64,000 nucleotides of DNA from Tetraselmis striata (lineage: Eukaryota > Chlorophyta > Chlorodendrophyceae > Chlorodendrales > Chlorodendraceae), in the NCBI GenBank assembly GCA_006384855.1, contig VCJN01001758.1, forward strand, positions 186,001 through 250,000, in the 5' to 3' direction. Positions 54,818-64,000 of this stretch are shown piece after piece. The notes under the pieces are model-generated. The model made no database searches. It was not told where the DNA came from and was given only the letters and a program-made list of their open reading frames with translations. The position numbers and the translations under genes are program-made. Positions within the stretch are counted from its first letter, which is position 1. Each line of letters begins with the position of its first letter.

Positions 54818-57227
54818 CTAGGGATTACGGATGCAGCTTCCGGCCTTCCTCCTTGTCGCCCGCGCCCCTCCTCCTTCCATGCCGCTTGGTATTGTCCCCC
54901 CCTGCCGTAGCGGGGGTGTCGTGCACGGTGGTCTGCGGAATGCGTGTATGTTAACGGTGGGTGTGCGTGCGGGCTGTGTGGGAGGTACTGGGGTTGGACA
55001 TGGCAGGTTTGAGGGATTGTCGGGATATGCGGAGGAGAGTGTGTAGCCATCCGATTGAGTGTCGTTGGAGTTTCCTACAGAGGCGGATTGCAGCGGCGCT
55101 GGGAGGCGGAGGGGGTTTGTCCGGGGTTGCTTCTTGGGGCGGAGGACCATTTGGCTATGGATGGCTTCGAGTGTGAGTTTGTGCATGGTGCCGCTGCGGC
55201 TGATATGAGGGTGACGGGAATGATTTCAATCGGACACTGCTAGCCTTGTTGACGTAGGGCGCTCACCATGTGTTGGTATTTTTTCGCGGATGAGAGCGTG
55301 CACGGTGGCATGATTGAGATCAGTACAATATTTGAATTCGACTATCTGTATTTTTTGGACTGCTCTGGGATCGGTGCTGGGAGATATGGTTTCGGTGGCC
55401 GGGTCCCAAGCGAATTGGACGATGCGTACCGCGTCCGGCTTGCAATGTTTAGGGCGGAGATGAGGGGGTAGCATGGTCGTGGGGAGCAGGGTGGGTGCTT
55501 GGGCGGCGCTGGGACCTTCGGTTTCCCTTCTTGGGCGTCCGCTAGGCGATCGGGGATGCTGATGCACGGGACAGTGAGTGTGATTCTATCGGTTGGATCG
55601 GAGACCAGGGAGTCTCTGTTGGGGGAGGAGAAGTCAACCACAGGTTTGTTGCCCGCCTCCGTGGATAGCACGTGCCAGCGACCGCCTTTTAGGACTTCCA
55701 GCTCGTTGAGGAGGAGTTTAAGCGTGCTATTGTGTCGGTATGTCTTTAGGCCGGCCATGGAGGGGCAATTGCCTGCCATGTGACCGTTGCTGAGGTGCTG
55801 TCCGCATTTCCCGCATGTGAAGGACGGCTGGCCTTTGCGTCTCATTCGGCTTGAGTATGTTCCCCACATGATGAATTCCAGCCTGTGGATTCTTTCTGAG
55901 GTGGTGATGTCCGAGAGGGTAACGAGGTCCGGCATGGCCAACGCCTGGTCTATGAGGTGGGAGTGCAGGGTTTCGTCGGAGGCGTCGCAGCCTACTGTAG
56001 CGTTGGCGTGTTTCCGAAGGGCGGCTTTCAAGTTGTGGGGGGGGTGTGAGCGGTGGTCGGCGCGCCTTGGCATGGGTTCAGCCACACGTCATCGGTTGGT
56101 TCGGGAGTTGCGCCTACGGTTACGATAGTGTCAGGTGGGATTTCCCCGTTGGCTACTTCGCCGGCGGTGGTGTCGGCTTGTTCGTTGCCTTCGACCCCAA
56201 TATGGGCTTTGACTTTCTGGAGGATGGTTCGGAGTCCCAAATCCGCTCGTTGTCGGAGTTGGCGTACTACATCTTCGAGTAGTATTTTGTGAGCGTGGCG
56301 TCGTAAGGTGACCGGCCGGTACATCATGCGCTCTATCAGGTGAAGGGAGACTGCGCTATATGAGAGGATGTGCTTCGGTAGGTCAGACTCGAGTGCCACC
56401 GATATGGCGGCCAGTTCGGCTCTGGTGATGATGCGGCGAATATTGTCCGCGTCCACTCCCACTGCGATGGGTTTATTGCCCGGCGTGTAGACCCCGGCGC
56501 CGATTCCCACCGCTCCACCGCGGTGGATGCGGGAGCCGTCGGTGTATGTAAAGCGTTTCGGGTCGTGCCGTCGTTCCAGGAGTTGTATGGACGGGATCGG
56601 TGACGTCAGTGGGCGGAGTTCTTGTGCGCCGGATGGTATCCGCCAGTCGCGAGGCGGTCTCGGAAGACGGGGGCATGATGTTGCTGCTCTTGCTGCGTCC
56701 GAGACTATTGGTCGTGAGGTGGTGTTAAGGTAGAAGTGCGGCGTGCGGCCGCGGTACAAGACCCTGAGGGCAGCCGACATCTTGGTCGAAGCTTCCGCTG
56801 CGTTGACGTTTGCTTTGCGAAGTAGGGGGCGGAAGCCACCAAGTACACTCCCACCGGACCTTTGGTGCCGAGGTCCTTGTTCGGGGCTGTCTCGGTGTTT
56901 TGGTCTGGGGACCGGACTTTGGTGAGGTCCGCATAGTTTCTGCATGTAGGGATGGTTGAGGAGATGAGCTTTCTTGTAGGATGCGTCTATCCACTCGGGG
57001 TGGATGAGCCGCATCGACAACGACGGCGAAGGAGACGTTGGCGTGAGGTTTGACTTCAGTACCGGGACCAACAGCGCTCGAGCGATGTATGACGACGGGA
57101 ACGAGCAGGCGAGCTTGTACCATGTCGACTCTCCCTCCCAATAAGGAAACAAACGCCGTAAATTGTGCACCGGTGCCGAGGCCACCCGGATGGAGGCCGC
57201 GCTCAACGATATTGGAAGCTGAAGCAC
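54818..57227 (-). mobile_element. 5'-truncated LINE with RNase H, zinc knuckle and PD-(D/E)XK-like end
   Basis: Minus strand. The first frame (57,227-56,028) has an RNase H domain: D230 in YTDGSR, E271 in TRAELAAI and D352 in GNEQAD. The third catalytic Asp is replaced near S291 (SYSAVSLHLI). The next frame (56,085-55,342) has a C-x2-C-x6-H-x4-C knuckle around CGKCGQHLSNGHMAGNC, then RHNSTLKLLLNEL. The third frame (55,567-55,226) has CKPDAV and, about 30 residues on, IQIVEFKYCTD, which fits PD-(D/E)XK nucleases. A fourth frame holds AGTMHKLTLEAI near 55,150. The frame changes fall at or near G runs (56,035-56,045 and about 55,465). The RT is missing upstream, so the copy is truncated or interrupted at about 57,230. 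Confidence 0.75.
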
Positions 57228-57985
57228 AACATCGAGACGGCGGCGCTCGACCCTACATGCTATCGAAGCCGCTGAAGAAACGCATGCTACCGAAGGACGG
57301 GTCAGAGATTAATACCGAGACCTGTTACAATGCGGAGAAGTGCCCGAACGTCCCAGACACCAAGAAGTATATCGTACACTGCTGCCCGTGCGACAAGCAT
57401 CGGTACGGCCACTCCTTGGATGGTTACTTGAGTTGATACGGCGACTGCTGCCCTCGCTGCAACCTGACACGCTGGACATCCGAGTCACTGCGCCACCCGC
57501 GCCCCGCCACGCCTCAACCGCGCAAGTTTTACTGCGACTTCAACGTCTGTGAGGTGATGCGCCCCCCCTTTCGTTTGCCCCCACTCGACAGCATTGTCAG
57601 GGCATAGCGTAATTGAGCTATTGATGTTGTTGTACGAAACACGCAGCAAGTGGCTTGGGGTGAGGAATGGGCTCTGCGCTGAGGCACATGCAACGACCAA
57701 TCCATCAATGGGTTTTGTAACTCTGAAGCATGCAAGGCCATGGATGGTGCCACGAACGAGCAGTTTTCTCACAAAGACAACGGGGTGTATGATTAATGTT
57801 GGGATGGGGTGAAGCTTCACTACAGCAACGCATATTCTTGCTTGCTGGATATTTTGCATTAGGTTCGCACCCCAGTGCTGTTCTATATGCTCCGAGATAT
57901 ATTGGTACACTTATAGTTGGCTGGATTCGATATGCTGTGCGGTGTAACTTATTATCGCAGGTGTCAAGACATGCCATCATCAAAT
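57228..57985. other. Unassigned, then G22 run
   Basis: No gene recognised between the LINE and the transposase relic. G22 at 57,987-58,008 marks the start of the next coding-like stretch. Confidence 0.4.
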
Positions 57986-58029
57986 CGGGGGGGGGGGGGG
58001 GGGGGGGGAGCGCAACAGAAAGGTGCTAC

Positions 58030-60560
58030 TCATATATCATCCCAAGAGCCTTTGCACCAAAGCATATTGACATATATTTTGAGGAGACACCCAATGCGAT
58101 TGCCATAATGCAGAGCGCGAAGGGCGCAATGACTGTTCATGATGTGTATGAGGTGATTGACAACGATGGCAAGAAGTCCAGAGCGCGCCGTGACTTGCAA
58201 CATCAGGTGTGCAACCACTGTCAAGTTGAAGTGGGCATGCTGGCATGCGATGGATTGGCTCCTCCCGGCATATAACACTGACATGCAAAATGTGGGATGA
58301 TGGACTACAAATATACATTGGTGCCATCTTTGCTGACATGCCCGGACGCTTCAAGGCTATCAAGTGTGGTGGAGATACGGCTCCTTTTACCGCCTGCTAC
58401 AGAGTACAGGGGTCAGGGACATCAAAAAGGTATGGCTGTGCAGGTTTTATGTGTCTGCATGCAAATAGCGTATTATCGCTCAGGATGATGCTAATCATAC
58501 ATGGGCGGCTTCGGGTGCAATCAAGCACCACTTCGGAGTCTGCCGTCCAGACACCCCTTATGCTTGCTGCGACGGCTATACATACGGCGTGCACATGGTG
58601 GTGATGAACGCAGCGCAAGGAAAGACTGCAAACGATGACTATGAACCCTACATTGCCTACTGCGGGGATGCCCTCCTGCGATTGTCTAGCGCGAGATTTC
58701 CGTGTTGTTTCCGTGCGTGCGCGCGGACATGCAATTCTTGGCAGTGGAGGCCGGCGAGGGCGCATCGTGCAGACGACAGCCGGCACTACATGCATGTATC
58801 CATTTGTGCGATGGCTGACGTCTATAAGCTATGTTGACTTCTGACCGCTGCCAATAGCACATGCACCGCTGCTGGGAATAGTCGAGGACTTGTGGGAGTA
58901 TGTCGCTTTTATCAAGTGCATGTCCCTTTATCAAGTGCATGCCGGCGGGGAAGGTGTGTGTGTGTGGGGGGGGGGGGGGGGGGGCGGGCACGCCACGAGG
59001 AGGCTCACCCCGGCAGCCTCACCCCGGCAGCTACCCTGAACGGTAGTGACCATTTACATCGTTATTGCTGCATGGCCGTGTGTTGACACCAGTGTTCTGT
59101 CACTGCGCTGTTCACCAGACAATGTAGTTAGGGTACGCGTATTAGTACTTTAGCACACATCTGAGTGGTACGAGCACCGCGCTACGCACTCGCCGCGGGC
59201 TCCGCATCGCGCCAGCCATGTAGGCGTTCGGCGCTCCGGACGCCTGCTCACTTCTTTGAAACCAAACACTCAGCCGGCTATGGGCTTCCGCCTCCCAACC
59301 CCGGCTCATGCCGGGACGTGCGACATGGACCAGCTTGTCGGTTGCGGAAAGGCTGTGCATGACAAGTTATGAGGGGCCATAACCTGTCATGCGCAGCCTC
59401 CCTGCAACCGACAAGCTGGTCCATGTCGCACGTCCCGGCATGAGGCGGGGTTGGGAGGCGGAAGCCCATAGCCGGGAGAGTGTCTGATTACAAAGAAGTG
59501 AGCATGCCCGGAGCGCCGATGTCGACGCCTACATGGCTGGCGCGATGCGGTGCCCGCGGCGCGTGCGTAACGCGGTTCTCGCACCATTCAGATATGTGCT
59601 ATAGTACTAATACGCATACCCTATCCACATTCTCCGGTGTACAGCAGTGACGTCAACACTAATGTCAACACCGTGGTTCCCGCTGTAAGGGGCGTTGCTG
59701 AAATGTGTGTGCCCTCACATGATATGCGGCCCAAGATGATGAAGATGGACATGCGGATGGCGCTAGTTGCCATGACAAGTGACTTTGGCACGCCATTCCG
59801 GCCGATGCTATCGTCAACCGGCACTAGCGGTGTGGTGTGTGCCAAATGGACATGCGATGACACCTTGCACTTTCCGGAGACTGTGGCAGTGCTAGTCCTA
59901 GGGTGAGGGCCCCTCGCTGCTGTGCTAAAAGTAACACAACCCATTTCCGTTGTAAGTGTGTGATGTTTACTGAATACGTGGCATGCTTGGCAATTCTTGC
60001 ATGGATATGACAGCGCAGAGCAGCAACACATGGCAATCATGTGGCATATGCTGCAAGTCGCGGGCATCCACTACCTCAAGCAAGGACTGCGAGGAGTGCG
60101 ACGCTACCGCTGACAATAGGTGATAAGCAGCGGGAGGAGGGCTGTAACTGCTTGCAAACCTATGCGCAGAAGTGCAGCATGTATTTGCCTGATGAGATGA
60201 TAAAGCTGAATATGCACAATCTGGTCTGCCGAGTCAGAACCCACGAGGCAGTCAACAGAGGCAGCACTGCCCGCGACTCGGAGCCGTGGATGGAGCGTAC
60301 AATGCTCCCCGCCCTTGCTCTCATACCCATTGTGTCTAGGCTGCTGTCAGATGAATATATACATGCCCTATGTCATATGCCGACGCGGGACGTGAAGTGC
60401 GTGGCCATAGGCAGTGAGACCACTAACACGGAGCGGGCAAACGGGCGGCAGTTCTTACTGGAGGCACACATGAAGTTTATGCGTGCATGCCTACACCTTT
60501 GGTGCCGGACCTCACCCTCGTTGTGTGCCGGTTGCGGGCAGTTGAGCGCATGGTGATAGG
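58030..60560 (+). mobile_element. CACTA (EnSpm)-like transposase relic, split by a foldback element
   Basis: Plus-strand fragments in different frames follow the order of algal CACTA-type transposases. TVHDVYEVIDNDGKKSR and CNHCQVEVGM are at about 58,120-58,240. IYIGAIFADMPGRFKAIKCG with GDTAPFTACYRV is at about 58,300-58,410. SHDMRPKMMKMDMRMALVAM, TSDFGTPFRPML and DDTLHFPETVAVL lie at 59,720-59,900. YLPDEMIKLNMHNLVCRV with EPWMERTM is at 60,185-60,300. Stops and frame changes occur throughout. Intact CACTA termini were not found. The foldback element at 59,131-59,621 interrupts it. Confidence 0.55.
59131..59621. mobile_element. 491-bp foldback element with TA target duplication
   Basis: Two arms (59,131-59,373 and 59,380-59,621) are inverted copies of each other with about 90% identity by eye and almost no spacer. 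The ends read GGGTACGCGTATTAGTACT and its complement. TA flanks both sides (59,129-59,130 and 59,622-59,623). It has no coding capacity. TA duplications point to Tc1/mariner-type mobilisation of a foldback MITE. Confidence 0.85.
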
Positions 60561-60671
60561 GTCCACCCCCGGCACTGGTGTGTGGCAGAGCAAGGCGCTT
60601 CTTTGGCCAAATACTCGCAGGAAACATCATGCCTTCCCTATAGCGCTTAAGCACATCGAGGAGAAACTGTG

Positions 60672-61265
60672 ATGCCTCTATGCTGATCCGGACATAGTGA
60701 CAGACGAGCGCTTCTCCCGGTTTGGCATGTCCTCACAAGATCTGGGGCAGTATGTGTGGTGCACATACAAAACAATGACCATTCACTACTAGCTGGATTT
60801 CAGGATAGCTGGTAAATGTAATCCATCAAAGTCTATTGCCCAGCAATTCCGCTCAGCGCCCCGGCCGTCGCTGCCCTGCGCATCCAACGCCCACCGCCCG
60901 AAACTAGCCCCCTTGCGGTTTTCATCAGCGGCGGCTGTGAGGCCTCCACCATCTAAATCTAAATCGCCGGCGGTTTAAAACCGCCCCTGCTGACAGTCTC
61001 CTGGGTGGGACTGCCAAGGGCGGTGACACACTTGGGACAGTCATAGGGGAAGGCTTGTCAGACTGTTTTACATGCTAAAACTCCAACTGTACTTCAGTGT
61101 CGGCGTCGTAAAAGGTTTATTTATCATCGAAGTTGTAAAATATAAAGGTTTATTAATATTAATTGTACAGCTCGTGTACTTAGTTTGAAATGTGACATGT
61201 TGGAAATGCCGTGCAGTATCACTACACCGCTATGCGCATATTCGGCGCTTCGTCCTTGCCATCTC
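60672..61265. other. Unassigned, with palindrome at about 60,968-60,986
   Basis: No gene recognised. A perfect palindromic block GGCGGTTT/AAAACCGCC lies at about 60,970-60,986. It might mark the end of the preceding element, but no matching partner was found. Confidence 0.35.
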
Positions 61266-61512
61266 GTTAATGTTTGGAGCAGTATATATATAAATCATCA
61301 TCGTCGCTTGATTGCCATATGGGTTTTGGGAGCGCAGTATAATCTCGCCGATCTCTGGAATTCCATCGCCGTAATTGCCATCCGTTTTTTGGAGCAGTGT
61401 AAACCTGGTCGATCTCTGGAATTCCATCGCCGTAATTGCCATCCGGGTTTTTGGAGCAGTATATTAATCCTCGCCGATGATCTCTCGTCGTCGCAATTTG
61501 CATCGCCGTATT
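61266..61512 (+). repeat. 61-63-bp tandem repeat, about four copies
   Basis: Units start GCCAT at 61,314, 61,377 and 61,438, with a partial copy before 61,314 and a decayed one at the end. The shared core is TTTTTGGAGCAGT, CGATCTCTGGAATTCCATCG and CCGTAATT. Confidence 0.85.
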
Positions 61513-61602
61513 TTTTGGACCCGTAAAGTCCGTATGTATCCCGTAGTCGTCGGTCGTTGATGTCACGTCGCGGGCGGCTCACTTCTTTCGTTTTATTTCA
61601 TT

Positions 61603-61845
61603 GTGTTTACATACCACTTGTCCGACTTACTCCATACTCGACGCCTTGCTGAAAAGGCGGCGCACACAGAGGCCGCCAACCCGGAGAAAGATGCCGTTGC
61701 CGTTGCCGGAGGACTTCTGGAGGAGGTCATGTCCGCCGCAGTTGCCGCCATGGAGCGCCGGACCGACACCGGCGAGCCCATCCTAGCGGGAGGGGGGGGG
61801 GGGGGGAGGGGTGGACGTCGTCGACCGCCCACCCGTCTCGGTTGA
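61603..61845 (+). CDS. Possible small Ala/Glu-rich ORF, unsupported by homology
   Basis: An 80-codon frame with a protein-like amphipathic stretch (AHTEAANPEKDAVAVAG, LLEEVMSAAVAAMERR). It ends in Gly codons made by a G run at about 61,791-61,806. It may be an exon of a larger gene or chance. I do not recognise it. No splice partner was identified. Confidence 0.25.
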   Translation: MFTYHLSDLLHTRRLAEKAAHTEAANPEKDAVAVAGGLLEEVMSAAVAAMERRTDTGEPILAGGGGGGRGGRRRPPTRLG

Positions 61846-63622
61846 CGAGGTACGTCGACAAAGTCGCTTCCCTACTTGCTACGTACGTCCGTCTTCTTCA
61901 TATACGATCACTGTGGTGAGCAAGCGGTTTAACGACAACGACACCGCGTGTGGCGATGTGACGCATGTGCGTGATGTCCGTGTCACACATGGTATGTCCG
62001 ACGCCGCCGAACCCGGCCTAGCGGAGGCCGACGCCGCATACCACAGTTTGAGGAGGCAGAGGTCGTCGACCTAGGAATGTCGACGACCTCTATAAATCTG
62101 GCTCCGTATCGGCAGCAGTGCGGCTTGTAGTCGCGCCCCATCGCCGATCCGCCCATCAGTCCCATGTGCGGCGGTTCCTACGGGCGTGCGTGATTCATCC
62201 TACACGATCGTGAGTCGCCATGTTGTCACATGTCACGCGTCTTGGCGGCGCGTTGGTTGGTGTTCCATCGTCGCCCCACCAGATGATGCGAGGACGGAGA
62301 GCTACTTAGGGGCTAGGGGCGGGCCGCCGGGCCGCCGGCCGTCTACACCACGTTCCGCAATTTGCCACACCCCGATTTGCATCTTTTTTTGCGGCGGCGA
62401 CCAGCACACTTTGTTTATTTGTGACAATTTGCCAGTGCGCTCGGGATTGCACCCTGTCTTGCAAAGCCGGATCTGACCCTGTTTTGCTAGTTAAGTCAAA
62501 ATTGTACCCTGTTTTGCAATCCTCCCTAATATTGTTAAAATCGATCCTTATATTTATTTAAATGGGCTGGACCGATATCTTGCCTTGGAGTCGCTATGTA
62601 TGGCAGCCCGTCCCTCTCTGTCCGAGAGAAGAACGGCCAGAGCAGGGCAGCGGGCATGCCGCGCACTCGGGGAGCGCATTGGCATGCTGCCAGAGCGCAG
62701 CAAGGTCATCGGGTATCGCCTTGTACACTCGGGACAGGAGACGGATATGCCGTCGCGGCCGAAATGCAAGCTCCGCGTCCCGCTACGGTACGCTTCGAGT
62801 ACAGTGTCGGCCGCGACGTCGCGCCTGCGTTTGCGCGCGACGACGCCCCCGCTCCCGCCGGAGCTGCGCCGCTGCCGTCGCTGCTGTAATCTGTACCGTT
62901 ACCAAAGGTGGAGCAAGTGCTGTAAGACTGGGACCGCCGCTTAGCTGTGCCCTGGCAGTGCCCCGCGCGTCGGTCGCGCCGAGGGCGGGGACGAGCGGTG
63001 CGTTTGCTTGACCTCACGAGCACCGCTGATGGAGCGGACTCGTACCAGGTAGCCGAGATGTGTGTTGCGTCCCCCACGCGCTCGGCGCGGCTCGGCGGCA
63101 ACAAGCTGCTAGGGCAAAGCAGTGCGTCCCCTCGAATAGGGCGGTAAATATACGAAAAATATACGCATTTATAACAGTAAAGTCACGATAATTTCGGGCA
63201 AGGAATGTACCGAGTTGCTCAGCTGATGATCAGATGGAAGCACAGCACTATAGGCTCGATCGACGTACGGTGCTACAGCATCTCTGACAGCAGTGTAACC
63301 TACCCCCTCATCTGACAGTATCGTGCCAAAGACTGCTGCTACCGGTATATATATGCTTCATATCGCGTCCGACCGCCTCGTGATCCGCACCCTGTTTGGC
63401 GCGACCGTCGCGAAGTCGACAGAGTCGCTTATTCAGGTAGCCGCTGCTATAGCTACTAGTTACTACTACTCCCCTCTATCCGGTCCACCGTATATTGGAC
63501 CTACCAAGCTGTGGCGTCTGCGATAGCCCCAACGCCACGTCCTGCGGCTGAAGCGAAACATTCATCAAGCCAACCACAAGTTCCGAGACGGAGTTTGTCT
63601 CGTTTTCAATATTTTCAGCTTA
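61846..63622. other. Unassigned
   Basis: No gene recognised. Open frames at 62,560-63,110 overlap on both strands in Arg-rich, GC-rich sequence without motifs. Confidence 0.4.
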
Positions 63623-63862
63623 ATGGCAATAGTAAGTACGCCACCGACAGAGGGTGCTCGGAGGGCGGAGGTGCAGCCGCTGTACAGCGACCGAACGTAT
63701 GACATCGAGTTCCGAGGTTACCTGAGCAACCATTCAAAGCATGGCGTGGTGGCTCTGTCTGGACTGGGCGCGCCCATGACACGAGTGCGCGAGTGGTGGG
63801 ACGACCACACATCCATGACTGAATATGGATGGTGCCTCGAGCCTGCGGTTCCGGCACGCAAG
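63623..63862 (+). CDS. Questin oxidase-like (DUF4243) protein, first exon; gene runs past the window
   Basis: ATG 63,623 opens 80 codons ending at an ACGCAAG|GTGGGG donor (phase 0). The exon contains YDIEFRGYLSNHSKHG, VVALSGLGAP, then WWDDHTSMTEYGWCLEP. A NH-x2-H motif followed by ALxxLGA and a Y-x-LEP segment is the start of the questin oxidase-like family, first described as a fungal Baeyer-Villiger-type oxidase and widespread as an uncharacterised family. The next exon was not found before 64,000. The function in this organism is unknown. Confidence 0.5.
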
Positions 63863-64000
63863 GTGGGGGTTCATCTGTTCTGCGTGTATCTTGTGCAACC
63901 CTTGCTTTTGTATTCGACAAAGACTGGTGCAGTGGTCTTCAATTCCGATATAAGGACCCGCTGATAATGGTGCCGATGATATAACATCATCAGCTACTGT

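Overview
The window looks like nuclear DNA of a green alga (Chlorophyta). Four genes support this. Three encode chloroplast-type proteins with N-terminal transit peptides: PsbX of photosystem II, a CCB3/YGGT-type cytochrome b6f maturation factor, and a type I chloroplast DnaJ. The fourth is a plant-type PXA-PX-Nexin_C sorting nexin. Genes are GC-rich and cut by short GT-AG introns, and TGTAA, the usual chlorophyte polyadenylation signal, follows several stops. Introns and intergenic DNA carry many uninterrupted G or C runs of 18-34 bases and (CA)n tracts. An AT-rich island with a broken nad4L of mitochondrial type suggests the source lineage kept nad4L in its mitochondrion, which would argue against Chlamydomonas-like mtDNAs. 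That is an inference.

Layout. 1-245: tRNA-like dispersed repeat. 4.2-9.5 kb: three small genes (an unknown 3-exon gene on minus, a partial EF-hand-like gene on minus, a JUPITER/HN1-like gene on plus). 10.6-13.4 kb: CCB3 (minus) and PsbX (plus), two unlinked parts of thylakoid complex biogenesis. 14.1 kb: tRNA-derived relic. 14.5-21.2 kb: 14-exon sorting nexin (minus). 22.9-25.4 kb: chloroplast DnaJ (plus), followed by a 362-bp tandem duplication. 27.8-29.4 kb: intronless RBR ubiquitin ligase of a type I associate with fungi, with a frame break near its C-terminus. 30.8-31.4 kb: mitochondrial nad4L relic. 32.0-34.5 kb: Pro-rich gene with four copies of one exon (minus).

36-61 kb is mostly mobile DNA: a MITE-like element, a decayed LINE (plus), a complete Ty3/gypsy-type LTR element (42,910-50,029) whose LTRs differ by one AT unit although its pol is broken, a duplicated segment with two more tRNA-like repeats, a 5'-truncated LINE (minus) with RNase H, zinc knuckle and a PD-(D/E)XK-like end, and a CACTA-like transposase relic split by a 491-bp foldback element. 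The right edge has the first exon of a questin oxidase-like gene.

Apart from the shared chloroplast theme the genes show no operon-like organisation. All exon models come from hand splicing with phase checks, without transcript data.
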